Shown here piece after piece: positions 17,409-27,007 of a stretch of DNA of 64,000 nt. The DNA comes from CAXBNB01 sp049115735 (GTDB taxonomy: Bacteria; Bacteroidota; Bacteroidia; Cytophagales; Cyclobacteriaceae), in the NCBI GenBank assembly GCA_049115735.1, contig JAGDZP010000034.1, positions 1 to 64,000 of the forward strand. Direction: 5' to 3'. The notes beneath the pieces were generated by a model. That model ran no database searches and was not told the origin of the DNA. It saw only the letters and a list, made by a program, of their open reading frames with translations. How positions within the stretch are numbered: the first letter of the stretch is position 1; each line of letters begins with the position of its first letter. The translations under genes were made by a program, and so were the position numbers.

Positions 17409-19070
17409 TTATCTATTCCACCCCGGGTTCTGCTCCCATATCACATCTTTATTTCTATCAATTACACTCTGGGGAATTGGCCAAAGATTGAATTCAAAAG
17501 TCAGACTGGTAGCGACCCAAGGATGCTGAATATAAGCCTTAATACGATCAACGGCTACTGTCCCTCCCATCCTTAACAAGGTATTCCATCTTGCTTCTTC
17601 TCCAAAAAGCTCCCTGGCTCTCTCGTCTAGTATATAATCGATATCAATATCACTGGCTGTTGCGAGAATATTACATTGCGCCCTGTTCCTTATCAGATTA
17701 ATATCATCTGCAGCAGAATCATTATCCCCCAATCGATGGTAAGCTTCAGCTCTTAGTAGAATGGTTTCTGCCAAACGGATAGCATATCGGTCACGGAAAA
17801 TGTTACTCCTGTTTTCTCCCTGATCAAGACCTTCGAACATATCCGTCGTAAATTTTTCATAAATCGGATAAACAATACCAGGCCTGGCATCATTTAAATT
17901 GTCTATATCCTCTTGAGGTACTGGGTTGCCAAAAGTAGATGGATCAGCAGGATCATTATACAGAATGGTTCTTCGAATATTAGTTTCCGAACCTCTGATA
18001 TCACCGTCCGATATTGAAGCATCCCAAATAACAGTATTTGTCAGCTTAGTAGGAGCAAAAAATGCTACCCCTCTGCCTCCAACGTCCTCTGCCACACCGA
18101 CAACTCCCGGAATTGCCCGCCAGGCAGGAATCCAATATCTTGGATGCTGTAACCTGGCTTGGTTGTCCCCGGCCGTAAAAGCACCAAAATCAAACTGGTA
18201 AGTCCAAATACTTTCCATATTACCAACCGCATAGTTGATATTACCTAGTCTAAAGAGATCCCAATAAACGTCTTTTCCCGACTCAGCGGCTCTCGTGCCG
18301 AATCGAGTAGTCATAAGTGAATATGTTCCACCGTCTATCAATGCGCTGGCATAAGAAATGGACTGATTGAAATCAGCATTGTCGTTCGTTTCAATACCTA
18401 AACTCAAATAAAACTCGCTTAAGAAGTGTTGCGCAGCTCCTTTCACTACGCGACCAGGCTGACTCGTTGTTTCCGGTAAACCATCAACCGCGGCTTCTAA
18501 ATCAGAAATGGCAAACTCGTAAACTTCTGCCCTAGAGGCTCTGGTGTAATCAAACTTAGGCTCAGAAGCAACTTCGTCAACAATGGGAACCCCTCCAAAA
18601 AGCTGTGCCAGCGAACCATAAGTTCTACCCCTGAAAAATCTTGCCTGTGCTATTACATAATCTTTCAATTCCTGGGATTCAAATTCAATATCCTCACGAT
18701 TAGCTGCTTGCAACGTGGTATTGGCATAGGAAATAATCTGATAGTGCAAATTGAAAATAGAATTGATTTTTCCATTTTCAGGGTTTATCTGACCATAATT
18801 ACTGAAATTATTTCCTTCACGAAAACCCGGTGAAACAAATGTATCCGAACCTAAGCCCTGGGATACTCCATGGGTAAAATTATTTGCGGTTCGCAACCGA
18901 CGATCAGCATTGTACAAGGTAATTAGAGACTGATCGACCTGCGTGCCTGAACTGAAAATATTATCAGTCGTATAAAAAGTTTTTGCTTCTTCTTCTAAAA
19001 AGGCCTCATCATTACAACTAGCAAGTGTAAAAAACGAAACCAATACTATATATTTTATACTTATTTTCAT
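17409..19070 (-). CDS. susD: SusD/RagB-family glycan-binding lipoprotein
   Basis: Surface lipoprotein that captures oligosaccharide and hands it to the partner SusC porin. The ATG at 19070 gives lipobox LASC and a 553-residue protein; the open frame begins at a TTG six codons upstream. Seen: an N-terminal alpha-helical TPR-like region with FYTTDNIFSSGTQVDQSL, YVIAQARFFRGRTYGSLAQLFGGVPIVDE (the SusD helix signature) and the C-terminal RLAETILLRAEAYHRLGDNDSAADDINLIRNRA, then FGEEARWNTLLRMG. It directly follows susC with an 18-bp gap. Confidence 0.95.
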   Translation of the reverse strand: MKISIKYIVLVSFFTLASCNDEAFLEEEAKTFYTTDNIFSSGTQVDQSLITLYNADRRLRTANNFTHGVSQGLGSDTFVSPGFREGNNFSNYGQINPENGKINSIFNLHYQIISYANTTLQAANREDIEFESQELKDYVIAQARFFRGRTYGSLAQLFGGVPIVDEVASEPKFDYTRASRAEVYEFAISDLEAAVDGLPETTSQPGRVVKGAAQHFLSEFYLSLGIETNDNADFNQSISYASALIDGGTYSLMTTRFGTRAAESGKDVYWDLFRLGNINYAVGNMESIWTYQFDFGAFTAGDNQARLQHPRYWIPAWRAIPGVVGVAEDVGGRGVAFFAPTKLTNTVIWDASISDGDIRGSETNIRRTILYNDPADPSTFGNPVPQEDIDNLNDARPGIVYPIYEKFTTDMFEGLDQGENRSNIFRDRYAIRLAETILLRAEAYHRLGDNDSAADDINLIRNRAQCNILATASDIDIDYILDERARELFGEEARWNTLLRMGGTVAVDRIKAYIQHPWVATSLTFEFNLWPIPQSVIDRNKDVIWEQNPGWNR

Positions 19071-19088
19071 GATTTGTTCCTTTAGCAA

Positions 19089-22000
19089 TTAAAAACTAAC
19101 ATTTAATCCCATTGAATATACTGTGGGTACGGGATAGGTATTTTGTAAAGCTGCAACGCCCTCTTCAGGATCTCCTTCTCCAGTCCAGCCTGTAAAGGTG
19201 TACAGGTTTCTCGCCGCTACATTCAACTTAAGAGACTGAACTCCAATTTTGCTTAATAAGTCTGATGGCAGAGTATAGGTCAAAACAACATCCTGTATCC
19301 TTACAAAGCCTCTGGATTCAAGGCCTAAATACCTTCCTCCAATGTAGTTTACCCTGAGATATTCATTGCTCTGATTCTCTGGAGTCCACCACGGATGATC
19401 CAATTCATTCGTATCGAATCGACTTGTAAATGACGTTGCATACGGATTTGCCTTCTGGTAAAAACCATTACCTCCTGCAATACCTGCAATCATCACGTAA
19501 AGACTGAAATCCTTATATGACAAGGTATTAGCAAATCCAAATCTAAAATTCTCTTTATTAAAGCCTAATATCGCTCTATCCTCCGCCGTAATCACATTAT
19601 CTCCATCCATATCCCTGAACATTGGATCTCCAGGCTCTGCACTATTGTTATTGATATACTCAATGTCATCCTCCTGCACTACCCCAATAAAATCATATCC
19701 GTATATAGCTCCTAATGATTCCCCAATAAAAAGGTTGTTTCCTATATCATCATCTTCATTTCCGTCTCCATCCAGGTCATCCCCATATAGAGATGCAACA
19801 ACGTTTCGGTTCCTCCAAAAATTTAGACTTCCCGTCCATGTAAAATCCTCCCTTTGAATGATATTACCTCTTAGATTAATTTCCAAGCCATTGTTGTCGA
19901 CCTGACCTAAACTTGAAACGATAGAATTAAACCCTGTCATGATAGGTATCTGACGGGAGAAAATCTGATCAGTAGTTTTGGAAAAGTAGAAGTTAAGATC
20001 CATGGAAACGCGACCATCCAACCAGGTGGATTGAATACCCCCATTGAATGAGGCGGTTCTTTCCCATCCCAAGCTTGGAGTAGCGAGCGTTTGTTGGCGT
20101 ATTCCCCAAAGGAGTGTTGACGGATCATCTCCAAATTCATAAGGGATATTTCCAGATGGCCCACTTTGGACTCTTGATAAGGTGCCATAAGGCCCGACCC
20201 CTTGGTTACCATTTACACCAAATGAAGCATTTACTTTGAGATAATCGATAATATCAATGTTTTCTAAGAAACGTTCTTCCGATACTGTCCAGGCTACTCC
20301 TGCTGACGGAAAACTACCCCACTTCTGATCAGCACCGAATACGGATGCACCGTCTCGACGAATTGAAGCATTAAAATGATATTTACCATCATAGGTATAG
20401 CTTATGCGACCCAGATAACCAATATTGGCCCGTTCTACAATATTTAAGCTATAGATTTGATTTGCTGCAAATGCTAATCCATTTGTACTAAGAATAGTAT
20501 TCCCATTTGTAGAAAAATCACTAGCTAATAATTCTGAAGTTCTTGTGGAGGTATAATCCCGCGTAGCTACAAGTGTAAGATCTACGTAGTGCTTATCAAA
20601 TTCCTGATTGTAATTGATGATATTATCTACAACGTAATTGTTTTGTATAATATCCCTATTGTAACCATTAGCTTGCGTTAAACCAGTAGCAACCTGAGAT
20701 GGCAGATACACATCATAAAACGGGGGATTGGCATGCTCCTGAATATAATATCCTTCATTGTAAAACCTATCCTGGTCTGTGGCTCTTTGATATGTGGCAT
20801 AATTTAGCTTATATGTCAAACCATCTATAGCAGGCACTTTAAATAAGGCGTTTCCAGCAAACCGATAGAAATTATTCTTATTGATGTCCTCCACAACTTT
20901 TTTGTTCGTGTCCCACAATGGATTCGGTATTGACTGACCCCTTGGCCATCTTGCAAGTTCTCCACCTAAATTTGACGCAGCATTATTTGGCCAATCTTCA
21001 TAAATGAAGGGGACTGCTGACGGAGCACCTCTCATTGCATTTCCTACATGTGGGCCTAAACCGGAGTAATCGTTATTATTGTAGGTACCGTCAACAGAGA
21101 CTTCCAACCAATTAGTAATATCAGTATCTAGTCTAACTCTGCCTGAAATCCTTTGATAGTCATCCCCAGTCATAGCTCCTTCCTGATTCATATATCCACC
21201 TGAAAAAAAGTAATTGATTTTATCTGATCGACCAGACACGGAAACTTGATGCTCCTGAGTCATCCCATTTCTGGAAATCAGATCCGGCCAATACAAATCA
21301 AGATCTTCTTGTGCCAACATCAGATTCCCGGCTTCATCTGGCATCACAATATCGTCTGCAGAAGCAAAATTGTTTTGTGCCGCAAATTTTTCTGCCCATC
21401 GATCTCTTCTCATCAGATCAGGTTTATTCTTCCATGAGTTAATACCCATCTTTGTGCTATACCTTATGGATGGCTTGTCTGTTTTACCTTTTTTTGTATT
21501 GATCATGATAACTCCGTTAGCTGATCGTGAACCATAGGTAGCTGCTGCTGAGGCATCCTTCAACACAGAAACATCAGCAATATCTGAAGGGTTGATATCA
21601 TTAATATTTCCAAGGAATATAACTCCATCAAGAACGATCAACGGAGCGTTTGATCCGTTAATCGAATTTTGACCTCTGATCAATAGATTAGGAGTCTCTC
21701 CTACTGAATTCTGTGTTCCAACATTTACGCCTGCCAAATTACCTCGCAAGGCTTGAAGCGCATTGGTATTTTGGGAAAAACTAATCGGAGAATCTTCTAA
21801 ATCTACTTTAGCAACCGCTCCGGTAATGTTCTTGAGTTTTGCAGTTCCGTAACCGATCACAACAACTTCTTCCAGTTGCTCTGCATCCAATTCCATTTGT
21901 ACATCAATGGTACTTCTTCCAGCAATCTCCAATTCCTTCGTTTTGTAGCCTACAAATGAAATTACCAATAATGCATCCTCCGGAATATTAAGGTTATAAT

Positions 22001-22514
22001 TTCCGTCAAGATCGGTAGTTGCACCATTTGTAGTACCTTTCACTACCACAGAAGCACCTGGAAGTCCCTGGCCGTTTTCGTCGGTGATTTTACCAGAAAT
22101 TTCTACATCTGCTAAAATCTCAAGGGTGATTTCCTCCTGTGTTTTGTTCTTTTCGGCTTTGAAAACTCCAATGTTATTATTTACCTGTTTGAATGCCAAG
22201 CCATGTTCCCTTGACAATCCCAAGAGGATTTTTTCTAAAGAAGTATCGGAATACTTCAAACTTACCTTTTCCTTCAGATTTATTTTTACCTGACTAAAGT
22301 TGAATGTAAAGTCGGTGCTTTCTTCTATTTCCTGAAAAACATCGAGCAAAGCAATATCTTCCCTGAATAGTGATAGCTTAACGTCCTTCACACTTTTCAC
22401 CTGTGCCGAAATGTCCTTTGCCAGGGACACTTGTATCGTCACGGCAACCACCAAAAAGAGTCTTAAAGTGATTTTTGTCATAGTCCAAATGACTTTAGTA
22501 ATATTATAGTTCAT
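19089..22514 (-). CDS. susC: SusC/RagA TonB-dependent transporter with STN domain
   Basis: Outer-membrane importer of 1141 residues. Domains: signal peptide (to about residue 38), STN domain (about 47-118, LSLFREDIALLDVFQEIEE), carboxypeptidase-regulatory-like domain (about 138-208, GKITDENGQGLPGASVVVKG), plug (about 215-345, starting EEVVVIGYGTAKLKNITGAV and including NAPLIVLDGV), then the beta barrel ending in GLNVSF. The STN domain is the part that signals to a FecR anti-sigma factor, and fecR and an ECF sigma gene lie upstream. An internal ATG at codon 12 is an alternative start. Substrate expected from neighbours: a sulfated rhamnose-containing glycan. Confidence 0.96.
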   Translation of the reverse strand: MNYNITKVIWTMTKITLRLFLVVAVTIQVSLAKDISAQVKSVKDVKLSLFREDIALLDVFQEIEESTDFTFNFSQVKINLKEKVSLKYSDTSLEKILLGLSREHGLAFKQVNNNIGVFKAEKNKTQEEITLEILADVEISGKITDENGQGLPGASVVVKGTTNGATTDLDGNYNLNIPEDALLVISFVGYKTKELEIAGRSTIDVQMELDAEQLEEVVVIGYGTAKLKNITGAVAKVDLEDSPISFSQNTNALQALRGNLAGVNVGTQNSVGETPNLLIRGQNSINGSNAPLIVLDGVIFLGNINDINPSDIADVSVLKDASAAATYGSRSANGVIMINTKKGKTDKPSIRYSTKMGINSWKNKPDLMRRDRWAEKFAAQNNFASADDIVMPDEAGNLMLAQEDLDLYWPDLISRNGMTQEHQVSVSGRSDKINYFFSGGYMNQEGAMTGDDYQRISGRVRLDTDITNWLEVSVDGTYNNNDYSGLGPHVGNAMRGAPSAVPFIYEDWPNNAASNLGGELARWPRGQSIPNPLWDTNKKVVEDINKNNFYRFAGNALFKVPAIDGLTYKLNYATYQRATDQDRFYNEGYYIQEHANPPFYDVYLPSQVATGLTQANGYNRDIIQNNYVVDNIINYNQEFDKHYVDLTLVATRDYTSTRTSELLASDFSTNGNTILSTNGLAFAANQIYSLNIVERANIGYLGRISYTYDGKYHFNASIRRDGASVFGADQKWGSFPSAGVAWTVSEERFLENIDIIDYLKVNASFGVNGNQGVGPYGTLSRVQSGPSGNIPYEFGDDPSTLLWGIRQQTLATPSLGWERTASFNGGIQSTWLDGRVSMDLNFYFSKTTDQIFSRQIPIMTGFNSIVSSLGQVDNNGLEINLRGNIIQREDFTWTGSLNFWRNRNVVASLYGDDLDGDGNEDDDIGNNLFIGESLGAIYGYDFIGVVQEDDIEYINNNSAEPGDPMFRDMDGDNVITAEDRAILGFNKENFRFGFANTLSYKDFSLYVMIAGIAGGNGFYQKANPYATSFTSRFDTNELDHPWWTPENQSNEYLRVNYIGGRYLGLESRGFVRIQDVVLTYTLPSDLLSKIGVQSLKLNVAARNLYTFTGWTGEGDPEEGVAALQNTYPVPTVYSMGLNVSF

Positions 22515-22605
22515 ATCTTTGTAATTGGTTAAATAATGATTTTAACTGCAATTAGTCTCGATTTCGGTACCTGCAAGTCTGATTGATCGGAACTAATTGG
22601 AATGG

Positions 22606-22624
22606 AGACCGGACTTTCCGGTCT
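22606..22624. promoter_or_regulatory. Strong hairpin between fecR and susC
   Basis: Perfect 8-bp arms AGACCGGA (22606-22613) and TCCGGTCT (22617-22624) with a 3-base loop. Read on the plus strand it is followed by TCTTTTTT like a terminator, yet both flanking genes run on the minus strand, where the T run becomes an A run in front of the hairpin. It may block antisense transcription or act as an RNA processing or stability element that lets susCD be expressed above fecR. Confidence 0.55.
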
Positions 22625-22648
22625 TCTTTTTTGTATGGCTCTAGGTCT

Positions 22649-23677
22649 TCATATCTTATCTAGTTTTAGTTCAACAGTTCCATTATCAAGTGTATAATTT
22701 AGCCCCAGGGAGAAGCTCATGGATTTCAAAATGTTTTTGAGATATTCATTTTTGAACTCTCCCGAGTAAGTGAGCTTTTGCAGTTCCTCGTCTACGATGA
22801 ACTCTACGCCATACCAGTTCTCTAAATCTTGTATGATTTCAGAGACTGATGCATTTTCAAATTTTAGTATTCCTTCTGTCCACAATATATCATCCAGGTT
22901 AGCAACCGTTTGAGCGTTAGATAGGCCATCTGATTGACTATAGTCAACGAATTGGTTTGGCAGTAAAACCCTGCTGTATTGTGTCTGTCCAACTTCTTGC
23001 ACTTTCACCTTGCCTTCTGTCAGAATGATCCTTGTGCTCCCATCCTTGCGTGTATTGATATTAAATTCAGTGCCCAAAGCAGTGGTCGTTACTTTTCCGG
23101 TTTTCACTATAAAAGGTTTGTTAACATCCTTGGCAACTTTAAAGTATGCCTCCCCCGTCAGTTCTATATTTCTGTGCCCCTTTCCATAGTCTTCAGCATA
23201 GCGCACGCTACTATTAGAATTTAATTTTATCTCGGTACCGTCTTTGAGACGAATGGTTGTTTTTTGACCTTTTGGGGTTGATTTGGTGATATAGGCTTGT
23301 GCAGTAGCCTGGTCTTGAGCTGTACCGCGATCTCCGACAGTCCAGAAAACAACCGAAGCACACAACATCAGCGCAACCGCAGCTGCATACCTTAGGTAGG
23401 ATCTGGACCACAACTTAACAATGCTGATCTGCTCTCTGCTGCCATTGGTAAGTATTCCATTGAAAATCTCCTCCTTCTCTTCAGAGTTTAGGTTTTTCTT
23501 CTTGAAGTTTAATCTGGCTATAAACTCTTTTGCCTTGGCCACATCCTGCTCATGTTGAGGATTTTGTTTAAGCCAATTATTCCAGTAGTAGTCACTCTCC
23601 TCGGTAGGCTCCTTCACCCACTGCTTAAATTCGGGTTTTTCCAGGAGTGACCATATATTTTCGTTTGTTTCTTTCAT
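22649..23677 (-). CDS. fecR: FecR-family anti-sigma factor
   Basis: Inner-membrane anti-sigma factor of 342 residues that holds the cognate ECF sigma factor until signalled by the STN domain of SusC. Seen: a cytoplasmic N-terminal part (residues 1-92), one membrane helix (about 94-114, RYAAAVALMLCASVVFW), a periplasmic FecR domain (about 130-225, with TIRLKDGTEIKLNSNSSVRY and GEAYFKV) and a C-terminal DUF4974 region (about 265-340). It lies between the sigma gene and susC, the standard order for a Bacteroidota PUL. Confidence 0.94.
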   Translation of the reverse strand: MKETNENIWSLLEKPEFKQWVKEPTEESDYYWNNWLKQNPQHEQDVAKAKEFIARLNFKKKNLNSEEKEEIFNGILTNGSREQISIVKLWSRSYLRYAAAVALMLCASVVFWTVGDRGTAQDQATAQAYITKSTPKGQKTTIRLKDGTEIKLNSNSSVRYAEDYGKGHRNIELTGEAYFKVAKDVNKPFIVKTGKVTTTALGTEFNINTRKDGSTRIILTEGKVKVQEVGQTQYSRVLLPNQFVDYSQSDGLSNAQTVANLDDILWTEGILKFENASVSEIIQDLENWYGVEFIVDEELQKLTYSGEFKNEYLKNILKSMSFSLGLNYTLDNGTVELKLDKI

Positions 23678-24205
23678 TTTGTGTCCCTTACACTATTACA
23701 AGGGACAGCATTGCCATTTGATACCAGTTTTTCTATACTTTTTTTGAAAATAAATCAGCAGATCGTCATAACTCATTGATAAAGTGATTGTTACATGTCG
23801 AAAAACTAAACTACTATTGCCTAGAAGGCGATAGGTTTGATTTCGGCTAAAGCCGACTAAAGAAACAAGTATTACTATACAGGTTTTGGGTATTAGGTTT
23901 TAGGTTAAGATGGAAACCTAATCCCTAAGGCCCAACACCTAACGACCTAAATGAACAGTGAACAAGCTAAACTGAAGTCTTCGCCTTAAGGCGAGGGATT
24001 TTCTACCTTTCCCAGAGTGAGACATTAACCTTGTAGATTGTTCATAAGTGGCCTGAAAGATCATTTGAAACAGCTTCAGTTGATCGGTGTTCAAAAGATC
24101 CTGAAACGAGTTCAGGATGACGGTTCTGTTACCATTGAAACAATAGCTGCTTTTCATTCATTACTTTGAGGTCCCCTGGTGGAAAACTTCAAAGAAGGTG
24201 GGACT
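23678..24205. other. 528-bp repeat-filled gap between fecR and the ECF sigma gene
   Basis: No real gene. It holds the palindromes TCGGCT/AGCCGA (23843-23856) and TCGCCTTAAGGCGA (23981-23994), a stretch of AGGTTTTAGGTT-like short repeats (23880-23950), and one copy of the REP-like 8-5-8 palindrome (24097-24121). Sigma and anti-sigma genes of this type are normally much closer, so the spacer probably grew by repeat insertion. Confidence 0.6.
24097..24121. repeat. REP-like palindrome, copy 1
   Basis: ATCCTGAA (24098-24105), five bases ACGAG, and TTCAGGAT (24111-24118), followed by GAC. The same 8-5-8 plan with CTGAA/TTCAG core occurs at 26985, 39229 and 39288. Translations of this element give the well-known artefact strings such as VILNSFQDL. 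Confidence 0.8.
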
Positions 24206-24850
24206 TCAAAGAACGTGAAATTTTATGAAATGAATGACCATGAAAATGAGCAGATACTTCTTGAGTCTGTCTAAAACCTTGTAGACAGACCTACGGGCAG
24301 ATGAGACATGATCATAGTCTAAAATTTCAGCGATCTTGCCATAGCTTAGGTTTTCATAGAAGTAATAGTAGATGATCTCACGATCCTTCGCTTTCAACGA
24401 CCCCATGGCAGCATTCAGTTTTTTCAGTTGGTCGGCGGTGAACTGTTCGTTGATCATTTTGGTATCTGTGGCCAATTCAACCGGGTATGCCTCTACCGGC
24501 AACTCTTGTCCGATAAATCTTTTGTGTTTTCCGAGGGTTTCTATCACTTTTCTGCGAAATGACTTTATCAGGTAAAGTTTGATATTGTCAGTATCACCCA
24601 ATCCACTAATCTTCTCCCTGATAGAAATGAAAAAATCCTGAATGCAATCCTTGACTAGTGCGTCATTGGAAGTGAGCTGAATACCGGATTGATACAGAAC
24701 GTCGATGTACTTCTTGTAGATGAAAACAAAGGCTCCTTCATCACCTTCTTTAAACTTCCTCCACAGCTCCAAATCAGTCAAACTCTCGAAAGATGATTTA
24801 TCTCTTTCAAGCTCAACCAGTCTGCCAGAATTTAGGCGATTGCTTTGCAT
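24206..24850 (-). CDS. ECF-type sigma factor
   Basis: Sigma-70 family, extracytoplasmic function group, 214 residues. Region 2 lies at about residues 40-105 (FVFIYKKYIDVLYQSGIQL and DCIQDFFISIREK) and region 4 at about 140-195 (KDREIIYYYFYENLSYGKIAEIL followed by a helix-turn-helix). It should be released by FecR when SusC is transporting and then transcribe the PUL. It is the first gene of the minus-strand cluster. The C-terminus ends in a hydrophobic LLIFMVIHFIKFHVL, longer than needed for region 4. Confidence 0.92.
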   Translation of the reverse strand: MQSNRLNSGRLVELERDKSSFESLTDLELWRKFKEGDEGAFVFIYKKYIDVLYQSGIQLTSNDALVKDCIQDFFISIREKISGLGDTDNIKLYLIKSFRRKVIETLGKHKRFIGQELPVEAYPVELATDTKMINEQFTADQLKKLNAAMGSLKAKDREIIYYYFYENLSYGKIAEILDYDHVSSARRSVYKVLDRLKKYLLIFMVIHFIKFHVL

Positions 24851-25139
24851 GAGTTGTACAGTTTTAGTGAGAGCAGCAGGTAGTTTGTACCGGCTTTTCG
24901 AGCAACAAAGTATGCGTTTAAAAATTAATATTCAAAATCGGCGAGTTTAAAAAAGCGGGTTTTGACCAACTTTGACATTAGATGATCATTGGGGATAAGC
25001 ACCAAATAATCAGGAATTATATATGCTTAACAATAAATCATATATTACTGATAATTAAATGATTAACTAGTTTCATCTCCAAATTGATAACATGGAATTT
25101 AGCTTGTCAATTTTTTAGCGTTTTCCATGAAGAAAAAAA

Positions 25140-25658
25140 TTATTTACTCCTCTGCTTCATCGACCAGGTAAAAGTAAATTCCGAAACTACCGTGCCATCT
25201 TTCAGTTTACCGACTGTGGTCAGGTCGATGGTGACTGGCTCTGGAGAAGCTAAACATTTGGCAACAGCTTCTTTTACCCTACCCCCGCCTTCACAATGAA
25301 AATAGCTACGACCCTTAGCATGCTTTGAAAAGTTGGCTTTCATGTCTACAATGATAAATGCTATGGAGGGATTGGCTCCCTGAATGTACATCATAACAAG
25401 CATAGCAGTCGATAGCTCTGCAGCCATGCTTTGTACGGCAAAATAAATTGATCCGAAAGGGTTTTTATTCAAAAACTTAAAAGGCACTGAGGTCAGTGAC
25501 TTTTCCTCATCAAGTTGTCTTAACCGCATTCCGGCTATCCATCCGGCCGGAACTTTGAAAAGCATAAACCACCAAAAGGTAAAAGAATTAAGTACTTTCT
25601 TCTTGAACGCTAGTTGTTCCGGATTGAGTCCATCGGATGCGTTTATAATGTCAGTCAT
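25140..25658 (-). CDS. DUF4442 hotdog-fold thioesterase-like protein
   Basis: A 172-residue protein with the hotdog fold seen in DUF4442/PaaI-like thioesterases: FWWFMLFKVPAGWIAGMRL at the front, PFGSIYFAVQSMAAELSTAM around the expected active-site helix, then two strands IAFIIVDMKANFSKHAKG and TVVSEFTFTWSMK. The ATG at 25658 gives a normal MTDIINASDGLNPEQ start; the ATG at 25715 adds 19 residues without obvious meaning. Such proteins hydrolyse acyl-CoA, but the substrate is unknown. It is divergently placed from the MFS gene (gap about 110 bp). Confidence 0.8.
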   Translation of the reverse strand: MTDIINASDGLNPEQLAFKKKVLNSFTFWWFMLFKVPAGWIAGMRLRQLDEEKSLTSVPFKFLNKNPFGSIYFAVQSMAAELSTAMLVMMYIQGANPSIAFIIVDMKANFSKHAKGRSYFHCEGGGRVKEAVAKCLASPEPVTIDLTTVGKLKDGTVVSEFTFTWSMKQRSK

Positions 25659-25767
25659 AGTTTTGGGCTTTGTTGTGATGTCAAGATAGCCATATCCTGT
25701 TTTAGAAAAAAACATGACGGCTGATCAAAGCCCCGCGATTGTCGGCTATTCTATATTTTAGCAGTCG

Positions 25768-26991
25768 ATGAAACTGCTGAGCCAAACCATACGACTCTAT
25801 AGGGATGCCTATAGCGGACACCCCAAAGAAGTATGGGCATTGGGTGTACTCACGCTAATCAACCGAATGGGCACTATGGTGTTACCTTTCCTGTCGGTCT
25901 ACCTAACTACAGAAATTGGTTTTTCACTGCAAGAAACCGGTTTCATTGCCAGTGCTTTTGGGTTGGGGTCGCTTGGCGGGTCATACTTTGGAGGAAAACT
26001 GTCTGATAACATCGGAGCGAATAGGGTAATTGTCATCAGCCTTATGGGGAGTGGTATTTTGCTTATCTGTCTTCAGTTCCTCACCGACTTTTATACTCTC
26101 TTTGGATTGGTGCTTGTTACTTCTTTGTTTGGTGAGGCATACCGCCCTGCCATGAGCACGGCGGTTGGAAACTATGTCTCCAAATTAGCCACAGGGCGTT
26201 CCATGGCTTTCTTACGTCTGGCCATTAACGTTGGTATGAGTGCTGCACCTGCCCTGGGTGGTTTTGTAGCTGTCAGCATTGGATACTTCGGACTGTTCTG
26301 GATCGATGGAATTACATGTATCAGTGCGGGATTTTATTTCTTCTTTATTTCAAGAAATTGGAAAGAAAAAGAAGAGAATATTGACCATGATAATACTGAA
26401 ACAACAGATAAGAACAATGAGTTGCCCCCGTATAAAAACTCATCCTACCTTATCTTCCTTACAACCGCCCTTCTGATGGGGATCGGCTTCACACAGTGGT
26501 TTCATACAGTACCGGTCTTTCTCAAAACAGAGTGGCACTTCAACGAATTTCATATTGGTCTTCTCATGGCCACCAATAGCGTGTTGATTGTACTCTTCGA
26601 AATGCCCATTATCCACTCGATAGAAAAGGCCGGAAAAGTGCGGCTTTATCTGAGGATAGGACTGCTCTTTATGGCGCTATCTTTCTTACCGATGCTTTTT
26701 TGGGAAGGAGTTGTGATGTGCCTTTTGGGCATTCTTCTATTCACCGCTGGGGAGGTGCTTTTCTTTCCATTCAACAACTCCATAGCCTTAAATATGAGTC
26801 CTCAGAACAAGCGTGGAGAGTATATGGCCTGGTACTGGATGGCCTGGTCTCTTACTTCCATTATTGGCCCAACACTTGGCTTTTCCATGATTGAGCTGGT
26901 GGGATATACTTATTTCTGGCTGTTTACTGCTTCGCTGGTTTTCTTCAGCTTCCTGATCAACATTCGGTTTGGTAGTCAAAAGTCACCCTGA
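25768..26991 (+). CDS. MFS transporter
   Basis: A 407-residue major facilitator with about 12 membrane helices. The loop 2-3 signature GGSYFGGKLSDNIGANRVIV is present, and a charged cytoplasmic loop (NWKEKEENIDHDNTETTD, about 190-215) splits the two halves. It resembles drug/sugar efflux members of the MdtH/YfcJ kind; substrate unknown. Its last codons and stop (S-P-stop) lie inside a REP-like element, so the C-terminus may have been reset by that repeat. Confidence 0.88.
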   Translation: MKLLSQTIRLYRDAYSGHPKEVWALGVLTLINRMGTMVLPFLSVYLTTEIGFSLQETGFIASAFGLGSLGGSYFGGKLSDNIGANRVIVISLMGSGILLICLQFLTDFYTLFGLVLVTSLFGEAYRPAMSTAVGNYVSKLATGRSMAFLRLAINVGMSAAPALGGFVAVSIGYFGLFWIDGITCISAGFYFFFISRNWKEKEENIDHDNTETTDKNNELPPYKNSSYLIFLTTALLMGIGFTQWFHTVPVFLKTEWHFNEFHIGLLMATNSVLIVLFEMPIIHSIEKAGKVRLYLRIGLLFMALSFLPMLFWEGVVMCLLGILLFTAGEVLFFPFNNSIALNMSPQNKRGEYMAWYWMAWSLTSIIGPTLGFSMIELVGYTYFWLFTASLVFFSFLINIRFGSQKSP

Positions 26992-27007
26992 ACTAGTTTC
27001 AGGGTCT
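26982..27007. repeat. REP-like palindrome, copy 2, overlapping the MFS stop codon
   Basis: ACCCTGAA (26985-26992), five bases CTAGT, TTCAGGGT (26998-27005). The TGA at 26989-26991 within the first arm is the stop codon of the transporter. Orientation is opposite to copy 1. As a hairpin it could also end the MFS transcript. Confidence 0.8.

Noticed and set aside
23939..24157. 72-residue ORF with VILNSFQDLL
   Set aside because: This string is the well-known translation artefact of the REP-like palindrome, not a gene.
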